Shown: positions 22,727 through 34,321 of the stretch, piece after piece | Layout: the number at the start of each line of letters is the position of its first letter | Position numbering within the stretch: position 1 is the stretch's first letter | DNA from: Leucogyrophana mollusca | Taxonomy: Eukaryota > Basidiomycota > Agaricomycetes > Boletales | Direction of reading: 5' to 3' | NCBI GenBank assembly: GCA_021014945.1 | Contig: MU266545.1 | Span: 1-47,735 of the forward strand | Length of the DNA stretch: 47,735 nucleotides | The notes under the pieces: model-generated | The model's input: the letters and a program-made list of their open reading frames with translations, nothing else | Database searches by the model: none | What the model was told of the DNA's origin: nothing | Position numbers and translations under genes: made by a program

Positions 22727-23736
22727 ATGAAGTCCTCTTTTGCCTCTCTTACCCTTTTCTTGGTCGGCGTTCTTGCCCAGCAGTTCACCATCAACACCCC
22801 GTAAGCCCCCATTACATGAAAATCGCGCTCCCAAGTACTTATCTCTCACCACGTATCCAGAGCAAACGTGGTAGAGTGCCAGCCCACCCTTCTGGCTTGG
22901 TCCGGCGGAACTCGTGAGTGATCATGTCTTTTACAGATTCTTGTTGACCTGATGTGGCCAATGCAATCTGGATAGCTCCTTACTATTTGGTATGTTCTAT
23001 GGCGCCGTTCCTCAAATTTGCTATTACTGACCTCATGACCTCCTACGTTGTGCTTAGAGGTACGATGTTTTGCCATAATTTTCTAGCTTTTAGCTTATAC
23101 CTTGTAGCGTCCTTCCCGGCTCATCTCCCACCGCCGCTGCGCTTGAGAATCTCGGCGAGCTAAATGGAACCTCGGTGACATGGACTGTTAACCAACCCGC
23201 GGGTATGCAGCAACTAGTTGATTTGTTGATTGACCTGGTTTAACCCTCGTTAATTAGGCACTTCCCTTGGCTTGACTCTTCGTGACAGCACTGGTGCAAC
23301 CGCCCAGTCTGCGCCATTCACCGTTAACCCCGGATGTTCGTATTTATGATCATATTGCGCCGTTTACATCGCTGATAACCGGTTCTTGTAGCTACGACAT
23401 GCCTGAACACTACGTCGCGTGCGTATACACTCTCTCTCTTTAGCTCCATTCGCTCATTGGCTTGGTTGTTGTAGTTGCCCCTGGGCCAACTGGGGCTAGC
23501 ACGCCTGCCTCAAGCGCTGGCAGCTCAGCCACCTCTGGATCGTCGTGAGTGCATTCCACGTGATATGAATAATGAGGTCATTCAACATCATTTCTTTTTT
23601 CAGTCCTAGTGCTGGTAGCTCCGCCGCCAGTTCTCCGTCGGCCTCACCAAGCGGCACTGGCGCAGGGTCTGCCAACGTTGCACGCTTCGGTGTTGCCGGC
23701 GTCGTCGGTGCTGCTGTTGCTGCTTTGCTTCTTTAG
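22727..23736 (+). CDS. GPI-anchored Ser-rich cell-surface protein
   Basis: Exons at 22727-22800, 22861-22913, 22976-22989, (23058-23059), 23108-23202, 23258-23335, 23392-23418, 23475-23544 and 23604-23736 give exactly 181 residues. It begins with a signal peptide (MKSSFASLTLFLVGVLA). The compact beta-type domain runs FTINTPANVVECQPTLLAWS to FTVNPGSTTCLNTTS, with two Cys, the order of the Kre9/Knh1-like N-terminal domain of fungal GPI proteins. A Ser/Ala/Gly/Pro-rich stalk follows, then a classic GPI tail (RFGVAGVVGAAVAALLL). It should sit on the plasma membrane or wall; function is unknown. The junction around 23058 has two in-frame solutions: a 2-nt exon giving YYLSVLPG, or one intron to 23093 giving four extra residues (LIPC). 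Confidence 0.82.
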
Positions 23737-25226
23737 AGTTGTGATTTAAAAGGTGGATATCAGTTTGACGAACTACCATCCAGTCTTTTCCGTAACAGCA
23801 ACTTGACAGACTCTTGGCTTCGGCTTTTTGCTTCACTGTTTCACATCTACATCATATAATGGGCGACGTCGTGCTGCTCACACAACTTCCACCTCCCTAT
23901 TCCACATTTACGTGCTATGAGGTGTTCACTTCACCTCCTGACTATTCTTGTTAACATTAGGTTACGATGCTTTTGATGTTTTTTTTGCTGAAGACACTGA
24001 CACTTTCGGATACCTGGGAGATCATTGTTGTTTGTGTACCGCGCAACCCTTCTTACGATCCGAATGATAGCTTCTTTTCCATGATACACGGGGTACATTG
24101 TTAGTCTGGTTTTTGCTGGTTCTGGTTGATATGGAAATTCGATTTCAACATGATGCTCGTCGTTCGAGATCCATACGTTAGCCTAAGGAATTATTGGCAG
24201 GGCCACAGTGCCCGAGCCCTAATGGCAAACCAAAATGCTTCACCCAGGGGTGATGAGACTGCTGAGATCTTGAGACGTCATCCGGAAAGTTGTCCCACGA
24301 CGCGTTCATCATCATGTCGAAGGGCTGTGGAATGATTTGCAGTTTCTTATTCGTTTCGTAAAAATTATGCTTTACTGATCCGATGTATCTCATTTCGAAA
24401 CTTCGGTGTGCCTCTGTTGGGAGATCAATGTCTTTTCTCCATTTGAACGTCGACAGCTCCATACGGCCCACAGCACAATTCAAATTGTCAAACAGACTCG
24501 TCGACGCAACGTCCCTTCTCTTTAATGTCGATTCACCATCGATCCTGGCTGTTAAACATAACGATTCGTGCGAAAAATCTCAAGGGCCAACAAGTTAAAC
24601 TAGGTAGGGACGCCAGTTCCCCTGACTTTTCAAGTCTGCAGCTGGAACAAAAAAGACCAATGGTGAGTGGGATTTTTCATCAACAGCCTGTCGCAGTTGC
24701 GCACTGAGACTGCGTCTCCGAGGAACCCTTGAAGCATATGTCAAGATTGTCACTGACTTAGTGCCATCAGTCCCGCGCTTGGAAAAACATGTTCAAGGCG
24801 GTCTGGTCTGCCAGCGATTACACTCTTAAATGGGATCCCCGAGGTCGCCTGATCCATTTTCATCAGTTCGACCCTTTAGGAGAGGAGCGCTCGCACCCGC
24901 TAGAAAGTTTCGAGGGTAACGAAGAAACCTCGGACCTTTTGACTGCCTTTTGCATGAGAGTGTACAGTACTTACTCGTCCACAGAGTCCGGTGTTTCCTC
25001 GTTCCCACCGCGTCGCATCTCTGTCATAATTTATACCACCATAATTTTAACCTTGTTTTACCCCGCATCTGACCTGATCAGGTCCCTGGGGTTGATCTCG
25101 AAGCTGAATGACCGCCCACGCCAGGTTGCCACGGTGGATCATATAAACAGGCGTCTGAAGAAGTTTTCCCGTCGCGGCTCTACCACCTTCGAGTCCTCTT
25201 CACCTCGTTGACTTGTGCATCACCCC
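23737..25226. other. Intergenic region
   Basis: About 1.5 kb. It includes a plus-strand open frame at 24789-25211 of 140 codons that ends 16 bases before the transporter ATG; it has no domain and I treat it as chance. Nothing else is recognised. Confidence 0.45.
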
Positions 25227-27669
25227 ATGGCTGTCCCCGAGTGGACGATTGCGGATTTCATTCATCGGGAGCCATGGTGGAAAAACCGTGGTATGTACTG
25301 CCGCGAAGGAATCCTGTGGCGGTGGACTAATACGCGCTGATCCGTTACAGGCCTTTTAATTCTCAATTTCTGTCTGGTACTTCCTTTACTTTCGGCAGCT
25401 GCTAATGGTCTCGACTCGTCCATGTTGAATGGCAAGAAGCAATCAAACATAAGCTTCGGCCTGTGCTGACAAGCTCACTATAGGTTTGCAAATCCTACCA
25501 GCGTGGCAGGACTACTTCCACACTCCAAGCGGGAAGACTCTAGGTTAGCCTATGTGATCTTCAGTCCCCCGCACTTGGTTAACAATGCTCTAGGTCTCAT
25601 TAATTCCTCGCAGTTCATTGGCGCTCTCGTCGTGAGTGTTCACCGTGACTCTACGTTGCCCTGCGCCAAATGTTGTTACAGGGAATCCCATTCTCTCCTT
25701 TTTTCTCTGACCAGCTTGGCCGCCGAGCAACGTTGTTCATGGGCGCCATCATAATGTTGGCCGGCATTTTGACGCAGTCATTCGCCCAGACTGTCCACAT
25801 TTTCATCGGGGCTAGGGTGCTTGGTACGACTTAACTCCCTGAAGGTAGGGAGTTTCTGACGGGCATTCCAACAGTGGGATTCGGCCTCGCTTTCTCTGTC
25901 AACGCTGCACCATTGCTCATTAGTGAGCTATCATATCCGACACATCGAGGTAAAATGAGTTCTCTTTTCAACACATTATGGTATTCTGGCAGTATCGTTT
26001 GTATGTTCCTTAACTCCTCCGGAAAACAATCAACTCACTCTTATTTAAGCTGCTTGGATATGTCTTGGTGCCTACGATCGTGCAGGGGAATCGGACTGGT
26101 CTTGGAGGATACCCTCTCTCGTCCAGGCTCTAATACCGGCTTTGCAAATGCTATTTGTCTGGTACGTGATTGTGGCCAAGATGCATACCTCTTATTGACT
26201 TTTCTCAAACGGTCAGGTTCATGCCCGAAAGCCCCCGATACCTTGTAGCGAAAGGTTTAGTGAGTGTCCAGGTTTCCTGTCCTCAATTCAGTGGATGAAC
26301 AGTTCTGCCGTACCTCTCTCTCAGGAGTCGCAGGCCGCGCGAATTCTGGCTCGGTACCACGCAAATAACGCTGATGAGCGTGACCCGTTGGTAGTCTTCG
26401 AGATGGCGCAGATACGACATGCTCTCAAGCTGGAGAGAGAGATTGCCTCCGGTACTTCGTATTGGACATGCTTTTCCACTCCCGGAAATCGAAAACGGAT
26501 GTTCACGGTCATTGCCATTGCTGTATTCTCACAATGGAGGTGAGCACAATTTCAGCCTTCTGGCGTCAGAACAAGTTGCTGACAACCCTTCAGTGGGAAT
26601 GGTCTTGTTTCGTACTATATTAACATCGTGCTTGAAGGAGTGGGGATCACCTCCACTCGCACTAAAGCTGCGATAAACGGGGGCCTTCAGGTAAGACCTT
26701 GGTTCTTCCGAAGCAGAAGATACTCAACGCAAAAACATTCAGATCTTTAATTTAGCCAGTGCTCTCCTGGGTGCGATGCTCGTGGACAAGCTAGGCCGTA
26801 GGAAGGTTTTCCTAATCTCAAACATCGGCATGTTGATCGGTGGGTATACGTCCTCCGGTTCTATTCATGCGTGGGAGTCTGACACATTTCTCCAGACTTC
26901 TCGATGTGGACACTCACGACCGCTCTTTTCAACCAATCAGGCAACACTGCTGCCGCAAAAGGTTTGTGACCATAGTTGGGAAGCCATCTGTTCAACAGCT
27001 AACATGTCAACCTTTAGCCACAGTACCACTCATTTTTATCTATTACTTCTTCTATGACTTCGCGTATACGCCAATGCTGGTAGCATATACCCTCGAGATC
27101 TTGCCATACAAGATCCGCGCGAAGGGCTTTGCGATTATGGTGTGTCTCCAATCGGCCAAACTCCGGTGAATTATAGATCAACTCAACTGTGCTATTAGAA
27201 TTTCAGCGTCTACGTTACTGTCGCCTTCAACCAGTTCGTCAATCCATGGGCGCTCTCGGCGATGGGTTGGAAATATGTAGGCACTATTCCTTCTCGGTTT
27301 ACTCGGCGTGCCTGACATGTTCCCCTGTCCTAGTATCTCGTATACTGCGGATGGCTCGCTCTCGAACTACTATTCGTCATGGTCTACATCATCGAGACCA
27401 GAGGACGCACCCTTGAAGAAACCGCTGCCCTTTTCGATGGCGACAAAGCCCCACAAGATCTGGTTGAGAGAGGTGGTGAAGCCGCGACCATGACCATGGG
27501 CAGATCACCGTCCATCCCGAAACCACAGCAATTACAACACCCAGACAAGGATTTTCCGGACGAGTACATGGAACTGCAAGAGGGCAGCGGCGTACGGAGT
27601 ATCATTTCACGATCACGATCACACACGGAGTCACAGTCAGAGGAGTCTGCAGTTGCTTTCGCACCTTAA
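25227..27669 (+). CDS. MFS sugar transporter (lactose permease/hexose type)
   Basis: More than ten introns; the spliced frame reads through to a stop at 27669, roughly 560 residues. It starts MAVPEWTIADFIHREPWWKN. Family motifs: NGLDSSMLNGLQ, SDQLGRRATLF, a PESPRYLVAKG motif after TM6, LASALLGAMLVDKLGRRKVF and IIETRGRTLEETAALFDG. Twelve hydrophobic segments are arranged 6+6 around the central loop. This is the fungal sugar-porter group that includes LAC12-like permeases; transport of a mono- or disaccharide with protons across the plasma membrane is expected. The second intron (25432-25483) uses a GC donor. It is convergent with the amylase gene, 93 bp apart, with a Zn2Cys6 regulator beyond, suggesting a sugar-use module. 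The acidic Ser-rich tail may carry turnover signals. Confidence 0.9.
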
Positions 27670-27762
27670 AAATAGCCACAACCTTTACGATCACTGTATT
27701 TTTATGCATTATTTAGCTGTACATATCCTCCGTAGTAGTGGTCTATCTGGACTTCTGGCTGT

Positions 27763-30347
27763 TCATTTGTCTTTGGCTTTAATCCACACTTCCACTTGCC
27801 CGTGATCTAGCGTGCTGGGGAAGAGTCCCCACCCGTCGTGGTCAATACTGACCGGCCTGGCACAGCCAAAGAAACTGGAGTACGTTGATCCTGCATGTTC
27901 CTGCGATAATACTGGTTAGGACAGGGAGTCAATAAAGCACAACTCTTACCAAAGGAACCTGCATTCGTATAGAGTGCAATGAATCATCAGGGTCGTCAGG
28001 GCTTCACACAACAAACCGATAGCATCAACATCACATACTGTAAGCAGAGGAGACCCTCGCACCTGGTTTCCGGAGACCTATTGCTAACTACAACCGCGCA
28101 CCCCAGATGATCAGTATTTCCCATCCGCACAAACCCGATGCAATTCTTATGCTCGAAGTAGTCTCTCATTGGTCCGTAGGCGAAGTTTTTCCGCACGCCC
28201 AGCAGTTGTTCCAGCACATGGGACGTTGATTCGTCATAACACTCCGGATTGGGGTACAGATCCCCGTAAAAGACGCATCTACAAAAAGGCTCCTGTCTGT
28301 ATACGCAATTATTTGGCGCTGATGTCACTTACGGAAATCCTCCGTCGCGCAAAAGGACGAGTGCGTACGCCTGACACTTAAAGTTGGTACTCACCTAATC
28401 GATGTTAATCGAAGGCGGCAAAGAAGTTTCGTGCGACTCACCCAGCTTTCCAAGGACTGGCCGATTTGCTAGATACGGCGATTGGCTTGGGACGGAAAGG
28501 TAATTACGACCGAGACTCACCGTACTATGTGGGGGACATGCGATCAGGGTAAGATGTGCAGCAAGGGATGTCACTCACTCGTGATTATCAACAAACGTGA
28601 CAGCATCTCCTGGCCTCGCTTTCACTAGCGTACCATCCAAGATAGTTCTTAGGTCGTACGAGGGTCCTAATTTGCTTGCTTGATGGAAGTTGTCATGAAG
28701 CGGTACGTCAAAAAAGGCCGTCTGTCGCGGTGAGTACCTTGCCAACTCAAGCGAAAAGAACCACTGACTTGACCTTGAAAGGCGCGGACATAGGGGAGTA
28801 TTAGGTGCAAGCTTGGCATTCTTAGCCCACGCTGCTCGATGGCCGACAAGAGAATAAGATGCTCACTCGGCAGACCAGTATTCAGCCACGGCGAATAGCC
28901 TCCGTCTGTCAGGCTTGTTACGACTTCTTTCGATCTGTCAAAAAAGTCAAACGGTACCGTCAAGATATAAGTTAAAAACATGTTCTCACGAATTCAAGCA
29001 GGAATCTTCGATCCATATGCTTTATGGCATCAAGTCTAAATCCGCTTCCACCAGTGGTCTGGTGAAGAATTGTAGCAGCATGCGGGAGAAGACTGGATCA
29101 AGTGCGCACGTCAAGTATCCACGAGCCCCACGAGAAGAGGTCCTGTCGAACGTGTGGGTGGCGATGGTCGATCTAAACATTCCCAGGTGTGTGAGATAGA
29201 AGCCAAGGCTTCGAAAGATGTTTCCCGCACGTACGTCAATTCCAAGCAAATAGTCGTAGTTCCCCAGTTCTTTGTCGACCCACCGAGACCACCCCTTATG
29301 TCCCTTGGATGTGATTCGATAAACACCATTGGATCGTGCCAGGTCGTCCCAATCTAGTCCTGTACTCCCTTCAGCGCCAAGTTATCCATATAGAGACGGA
29401 ATACATGAACCTGTGAAATGTTCGTGAGTCCATCGGAAGCTGCTATACTGATGATATACGCTTTAAGTGCTAGTTTAAAGGAAGGTATGAGCAGTTTTAC
29501 CTTGCTGAGTCGGCCAGGAAAGTCAAAGGCTGTCCACCCCTAGGAACATTCAGACGAGGGACAGGCTGAGCACGGACATATGGGCCAAACCTACCTGGAT
29601 GTCTCTTTCCTTGCCGAGTTCCCTCAGCCGATTCAAGGGGTCAACTGGAACGGCGGAGAAGGTTTCCTTCCTATCTGCGCCAAGTTTATGCTTATTTCAT
29701 GGGACGAATGAGCGCGCTCCTCACACAGACGGGAAATGAAAGGCACTTACGTTGAGGACGGCATCAATTACGACGCCCAAATTATGTCGATGCGCTGCAT
29801 CGCACGCCTTGAGAAGCTGGTCTTTGGTGCCCCATCTTGTCTCTACAGCGCCCTTCTGGTCGAATTCGCCCAGGTCCCACTGCACAAGAATGGGAGTGAA
29901 TGGGGTGTGACTTAGCCCACGGGGCTGCACACACCAGATCATACGCATCGTATCCTCGCCCGTTCTTTTGAAAGTCCTCCCAGGTTTAGGAATCAATTGA
30001 TTCAATTCCTTGCCAGGAACATGCACTGACCTTTTCCATCGCTTTGTTCGGCGGAGGAAGCCACACCTGTGTGAACCCCATATCCACGAGGTTGGGAACT
30101 TCGTTTTCGAAGTGCTCCCACCAGCTCATGTGTCGGTGCCGAGAGTCCCAAGTGAAGAATTGGATCTGTGCCATAAAAGGTCGCCATAAGTAGGTCCGTG
30201 AGGTAGCTGGATAAAACGTGGACTCACCATCAGGGGGTTCTGCGAACTTCCTTCTGCCCCGAGTTGCATTCCGGACAAGGCAGGAGGATACTCTTTCCAA
30301 ACAAGATCTTTTAGCCATTTTTTGAGATTGCTGTATCTAGAATTCAT
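27763..30347 (-). CDS. Intracellular alpha-amylase, GH13 subfamily 5 type
   Basis: A many-exon gene starting MNSRYSNLKKWLKDL with no signal peptide, so cytosolic. All four GH13 regions are intact after splicing: I, IDAVLNHKLGADR; II, GFRLDAIKHMD (nucleophile Asp); III, LFAVAEYW (acid/base Glu); IV, FVDNHDTQIGQS (third carboxylate). Other marks: MIQFFTWDSRHRHMSWWEHF, GRGYDAYDLWDLGEFDQKG, and AFFDVPLHDNFHQASKLG. The AVLNHK...GAD and NHDTQ pattern is that of GH13_5 intracellular amylases such as fungal AmyD/AMY1, which act on short maltooligosaccharides or alpha-glucan primers. A C-terminal beta domain ends in GQVEVWIKAKDK. The Thr of NHDT needs a 4-nt exon (28521-28524). Length is about 510-520 residues. 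It sits between a sugar transporter and a Zn2Cys6 regulator. Confidence 0.92.
28521..28524 (-). other. 4-nt micro-exon of the amylase gene
   Basis: The bases TACG (minus strand) are flanked by ...ACATAG and GTGAGT. They complete the Asp codon begun in the previous exon (GA+T) and supply the Thr codon of the catalytic NHDTQ motif. No other join of the flanking exons keeps both frame and motif. Confidence 0.7.
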
Positions 30348-31225
30348 TTAGTGAGACAATCCCCCCTCTAATAGGGTTGGCAGGATTTAGAGCGACTTGG
30401 AGGTCAATTTGGAGCCTGTTAAAAAGCTTCGGACTTGGTTTGGCAATAGCTGTCCATAACATAGTCTCGTTCCCATCCGTTTTGGGGCAGGTTCCTTCCT
30501 TAAGAGGACGGGGGAGATAAAAAACCGTGCAGAACCTGCCCCGACTCCTGCACTGTTCCTGATCCGTTTTCGCCCAAATCCGGAAGGTGCATACTGATTT
30601 TGGAGCACCACCACGTCTGGGGACGAGACTATCCATAACAGTGCGTTTCAGAATCGTTTCAGAACGTTACTTATAGCGTCTCCAATTTTGGCATTCTATC
30701 GGACATCGAACTGAGGTTAGTGGTGCCGAGAGATGCCGAGCCACCGGGCACACAATCCAGCGCTGACAGGATCATGCCGCAGCTGGAATTTGCTCGGAGT
30801 CAAAAAAATTAGGCTGAAAAAAGTCCGAACCGCTACAAGTTGCATCCCGAACGCACTGAAACACAAATTCACGTGCTTCCAGTGTATACCACCGAGACTT
30901 CGAGTCGGTCGTTCAGAAACGGGCAAGTCAGGTCAGAACCCTCGAAGTGCACGTTTGCGAGTGCTATGTACTGTACTTGATGTTACGCGGTGTATGAATT
31001 ATAGTACACAGAGGGACTGGTAGACTCGGGCAGTGCTTGAACCTTCACTCGGAATCGTGATGGCCGCCTACGTTATCCGAATCCATGTGCTGGATCCGGG
31101 TTGCGCCCGTTCTCCAGCGCGTACACTACCCATCCTCGGCTCACCGGCGAGAAAAATGGGCACCCAAGTCGTTAAACCTTCAAACGACTTTGAGATCGGA
31201 AACACAGCATCAGTATACAGACGAC
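30348..31225. other. Intergenic region
   Basis: About 880 bases: promoter of the amylase gene and 3' flank of the transcription-factor gene. A minus-strand open frame at 30337-30636 has no domain and lies in the amylase leader. Nothing else is seen. Confidence 0.5.
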
Positions 31226-34200
31226 TCACTCATAGCCATCCTTAATGGACCACGACGAACCGATACCCCGGCCTTGGGATTCGGGAGGCGGCAGAACGGA
31301 ACCTCTTGAACCAACGCCACCCACCATGCTCCACGCAGGCGGCTCGGGTGTTCTGATATCTTGGGCAGGGACGTATTGGCTGGTGAACCGTCTCCTTGTT
31401 TCGTCGTAATATACCTCGTCCATTTCGAACGACGCTGGCACACCAATAGCACGGGAATCGTGTCCATCCATGTCCATTACGCCTTTGAATGCAGAAGGAC
31501 CAGATGTTGCAGTGGGGTCTCGAGACCTACCCAAGCTCGGCAGTTGGTGTATGTCTGGTGGGCGCGGGTGGGGGGGCTGAACCACGTCGGAAGTGTCATC
31601 CGGCGCACGATTCCGCTTCATAGCACCTGTCGAAACAGGCGGCGGTAAAGGCAAATCTCTGTCGAATGCAAGCTCGCACAACGCCTCCCTATAACAAAGT
31701 TTTATAGTTCTTTGCAGCAAGCGATAGCGGGAGGTGACCCACCATGTACGCCCCGCTGTGTACCAACTGCATAGGACGGGTTCAGATATGTAATCCGGCC
31801 ACTGACTCGGCACGCACCGTTTCTCACAGGCCTGCAGGAACGACATGCATTTATAGACATCCTCCATTTCCTCTGTAAGGTCCGTCGCGGTTCTAGAGTG
31901 TGTACCTCCCCAGATGTCAACCAAAAGGACTATTGCAGCTGTGAACGCTGCGAGCTATTTATGTCACAACCCCAAAGTCAGTATTTCTTCTCCGGAAAGA
32001 GCGATATCTGAAAGTCGAGACCAAGATTACCTGCAAAGCGGGCACACATGATCCCGTCCGTTTCCTGTAGATGTCGATGACACCGCTACATGATCGGGCA
32101 GCGTTGATGCATATCGCGTGAGAGGGGAAAGCCATTGGAGCGGCTTTGCCTGGGGATGGCAAAAATGGGCGATGGACGACGATTTGAACGTGATAATAGG
32201 CCGAGTATAAGCAGCATGACTGGAGGAAGAATGAATCGTTTGGACTGCTTGGATCCCATCGCACTGTTCAGGTGGAAATGGCGAATAAATGGTTGAATGA
32301 GTGAAATCAGCTGCATAAGTAGGGACCCACGGTGACTTGGGAGGTTGTGTAACCACCTGTGGAGCGCCGCGCCCAGCTCCGTGGCGACATCCTGCTGCCA
32401 ACTGGGCCCTACAGATCCGAACAGCGCTTTCGATTTCCTGGAGGAATACTACTCGTAGTGTGAGCTTCACCCCAGTCACACCAGGAACAGAGCATACAAT
32501 AGTCCGAAGGGCGTAGGCAAGGATATGCGAGAGTTTGAGGTTGTTGACAAAGTAGGATAGTACTGATGGCTTGTTCGGTGGTTGCTGGAAGGCTTTGGTA
32601 GGGTCTGGGTGCTCCCAGTACTCGTCGTCACACTCAGCAGGCAAGTCAATGTCAAACCTGTCGAGGCAAGAATGAACACGGGAACAATATGTCCATAAAA
32701 TTCGGCCCACTCTTCGTCTTGTGTAGCGCAGGGCCGACCTAGAGATACGCTCAATAGTCTATCGAAAACGATAAGGACCCTGTGATAATTCGTGACCTCA
32801 GCTATTCGCCCAGGGGCTGACAACCTACATACCAAAAGGCGCGTTTCCATAGCTCTGCTTCAACACCGGGTGCCGAACGGTAAACCTCACGTCTATGTGC
32901 ACCAACGTCCTGTGCCAAACGGATGCCACTACCAACGAGCGTCCAAATGCCTTGGGACAGCGACGACCCGTGCAGGTAAATGACCGAAAGCTACGCACGA
33001 ATACTAGGTTAAGCCTGCATGCAATTGTTTCCTCTTCAGACGTACACATAGCACTTGCAGATCTTCCAAACATGGAGAGCCGAGTAGCGTCTTGCGGGCA
33101 TTTTGCACCTGCTCGAAAAACTTCCATCCACAGGAGTGCTCGTTGAAGTTCGTATCTTCGAGGAAGATTCGCGGGTCGTCAGAGAAGCGCGACCCAATTG
33201 CACATACGAGCAGGTACACAGCGCCGAAAGGCGCGAAGCGGAGGTGCGCGCCGTCTGCAATTTTTCGATCGAAGGTGGGGCGATGTAGAATCGGAGACAG
33301 AATGTTGGCATGGGCGAAATAAAGCTCGACCAGTGCGAGACCTAGGTTCTCATCTGGAAAGATGTACTCGACTCGATTCATCGCTGTTTTGGCCGCAAGC
33401 TCCCACTTCATAGCACCTGTAAACATTCAACCGGACAGCCGAAGCGAGAATAGGGGCGCACCGGCAACGGTTTACTGTACTCGGGTCGTTTGATGATTGC
33501 ATCGTGCTCCGGTGGAGAGCTGCGCTGTCCTATGCGTTTCTTTTTTACATCTACTGCCTCTTGTAGCAGCATCATACTACTCGGCTTTCCAAAGAAGCGG
33601 TGTTGCATCGGTTCAATATTCATGGACTGGACGCGGCTGGCTAATTGAACGGACACAAAGTCGTCTTCATCGTCTGACGAAGAGTCCTTGATGGAGCCAC
33701 TCAGGTCAGGCAAGGCTACCATACTTTGAGTGCGTCTGAGGTGAGTCGACTTCAACGACACGGTGCCATCTTTGTTTTTACCGCGCACGCCATGCTACAG
33801 GAGGATTAGCGGATGCCGGAGGGAACTTCACGAGAGCTAGATGGCCGTGCCTTTTGTACGAGTCTCTCCAGTTGCTCGAGTCGATATGAAATCTCATCGA
33901 TATTTCTGTAGAAATACCAATCAGTTGGGTATGGAATAACATGATGCGGGAATAACGAGCCGCTGTGAAGTAGTCTTCTATGTACCTGGTCAATTATCGA
34001 TGTAATTCTGAACGCGCCGTGGGTGTGCTCACCTCTCCACTCTCGACATAAGTGCAGGGTAAATTGAAGGCTGTACAATTTAAGCATCGATCCCCCGCCT
34101 CTTCGCCTTCCGGTTCCTCAGTTATGGGTTGACACAGGGGGTGGGGCCAGAACTCACATCGGACTAGAGTTGAATCATGTCATGATACCCGAGGACGAGG

Positions 34201-34321
34201 GGAAAGATGGAAACCTACCTTTCTTCTTTCTGCAGTTATCACACGCTCTTGCTTTCCTTACAGTGCCCTTGCTTTGATGCGAGGCGGTCAGTCGGTGTTC
34301 GTCATCAGAAGGGGAGGACAT
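31226..34321 (-). CDS. Zn2Cys6 transcription factor with fungal_trans domain (XlnR-like class)
   Basis: The start MSSPSDDEHRLTASH is followed by a canonical zinc cluster after two introns: ACDNCRKKKVRCEEAGDRC then LNCTAFNLPC (C-x2-C-x6-C-x6-C-x2-C-x6-C). A leucine-bearing linker (SYRLEQLERL) comes next; splicing there is the least certain part. The middle homology region is complete: VELYFAHANILSPILHRPTF, AIGSRFSDDPRIFLED, IYLHGSSLSQGIWTLVGSGI, LAQDVGAHRREV, WVLIVFDRLLS, LGRPCATQDEEFDIDLPAEC and YYHVQIVVHRPFLPSPGK. The tail is disordered. This pattern matches the XlnR-like class of sugar-metabolism activators. The neighbouring amylase and transporter are plausible targets. It is divergent from the coiled-coil gene over 378 bp. 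A 51-nt in-frame intron (34107-34157) lies inside the zinc cluster. Confidence 0.88.

Noticed and set aside
22357..22812. 151-codon minus-strand open frame
   Set aside because: It lies in the promoter and first exon of the GPI-protein gene on the other strand and has no domain.
24789..25211. 140-codon open frame just before the transporter ATG
   Set aside because: No signal peptide, domain or conserved motif is seen, and it stops before the clear transporter start (MAVPEWTIADFIHREPWW). It is most likely chance in the leader or promoter.
27763..30347. Amylase suspected to be decayed because adjacent frames looked shuffled
   Set aside because: Correct splice sites restore all four GH13 regions and a full C-terminus, so the gene is intact.
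32027..32710. Apparent frameshift in the middle of the transcription factor
   Set aside because: A short intron ending CTACGAGTAG restores IYSSRKSKALFGSVG, and a second intron restores HLRWDPSSPND, so no lesion exists.
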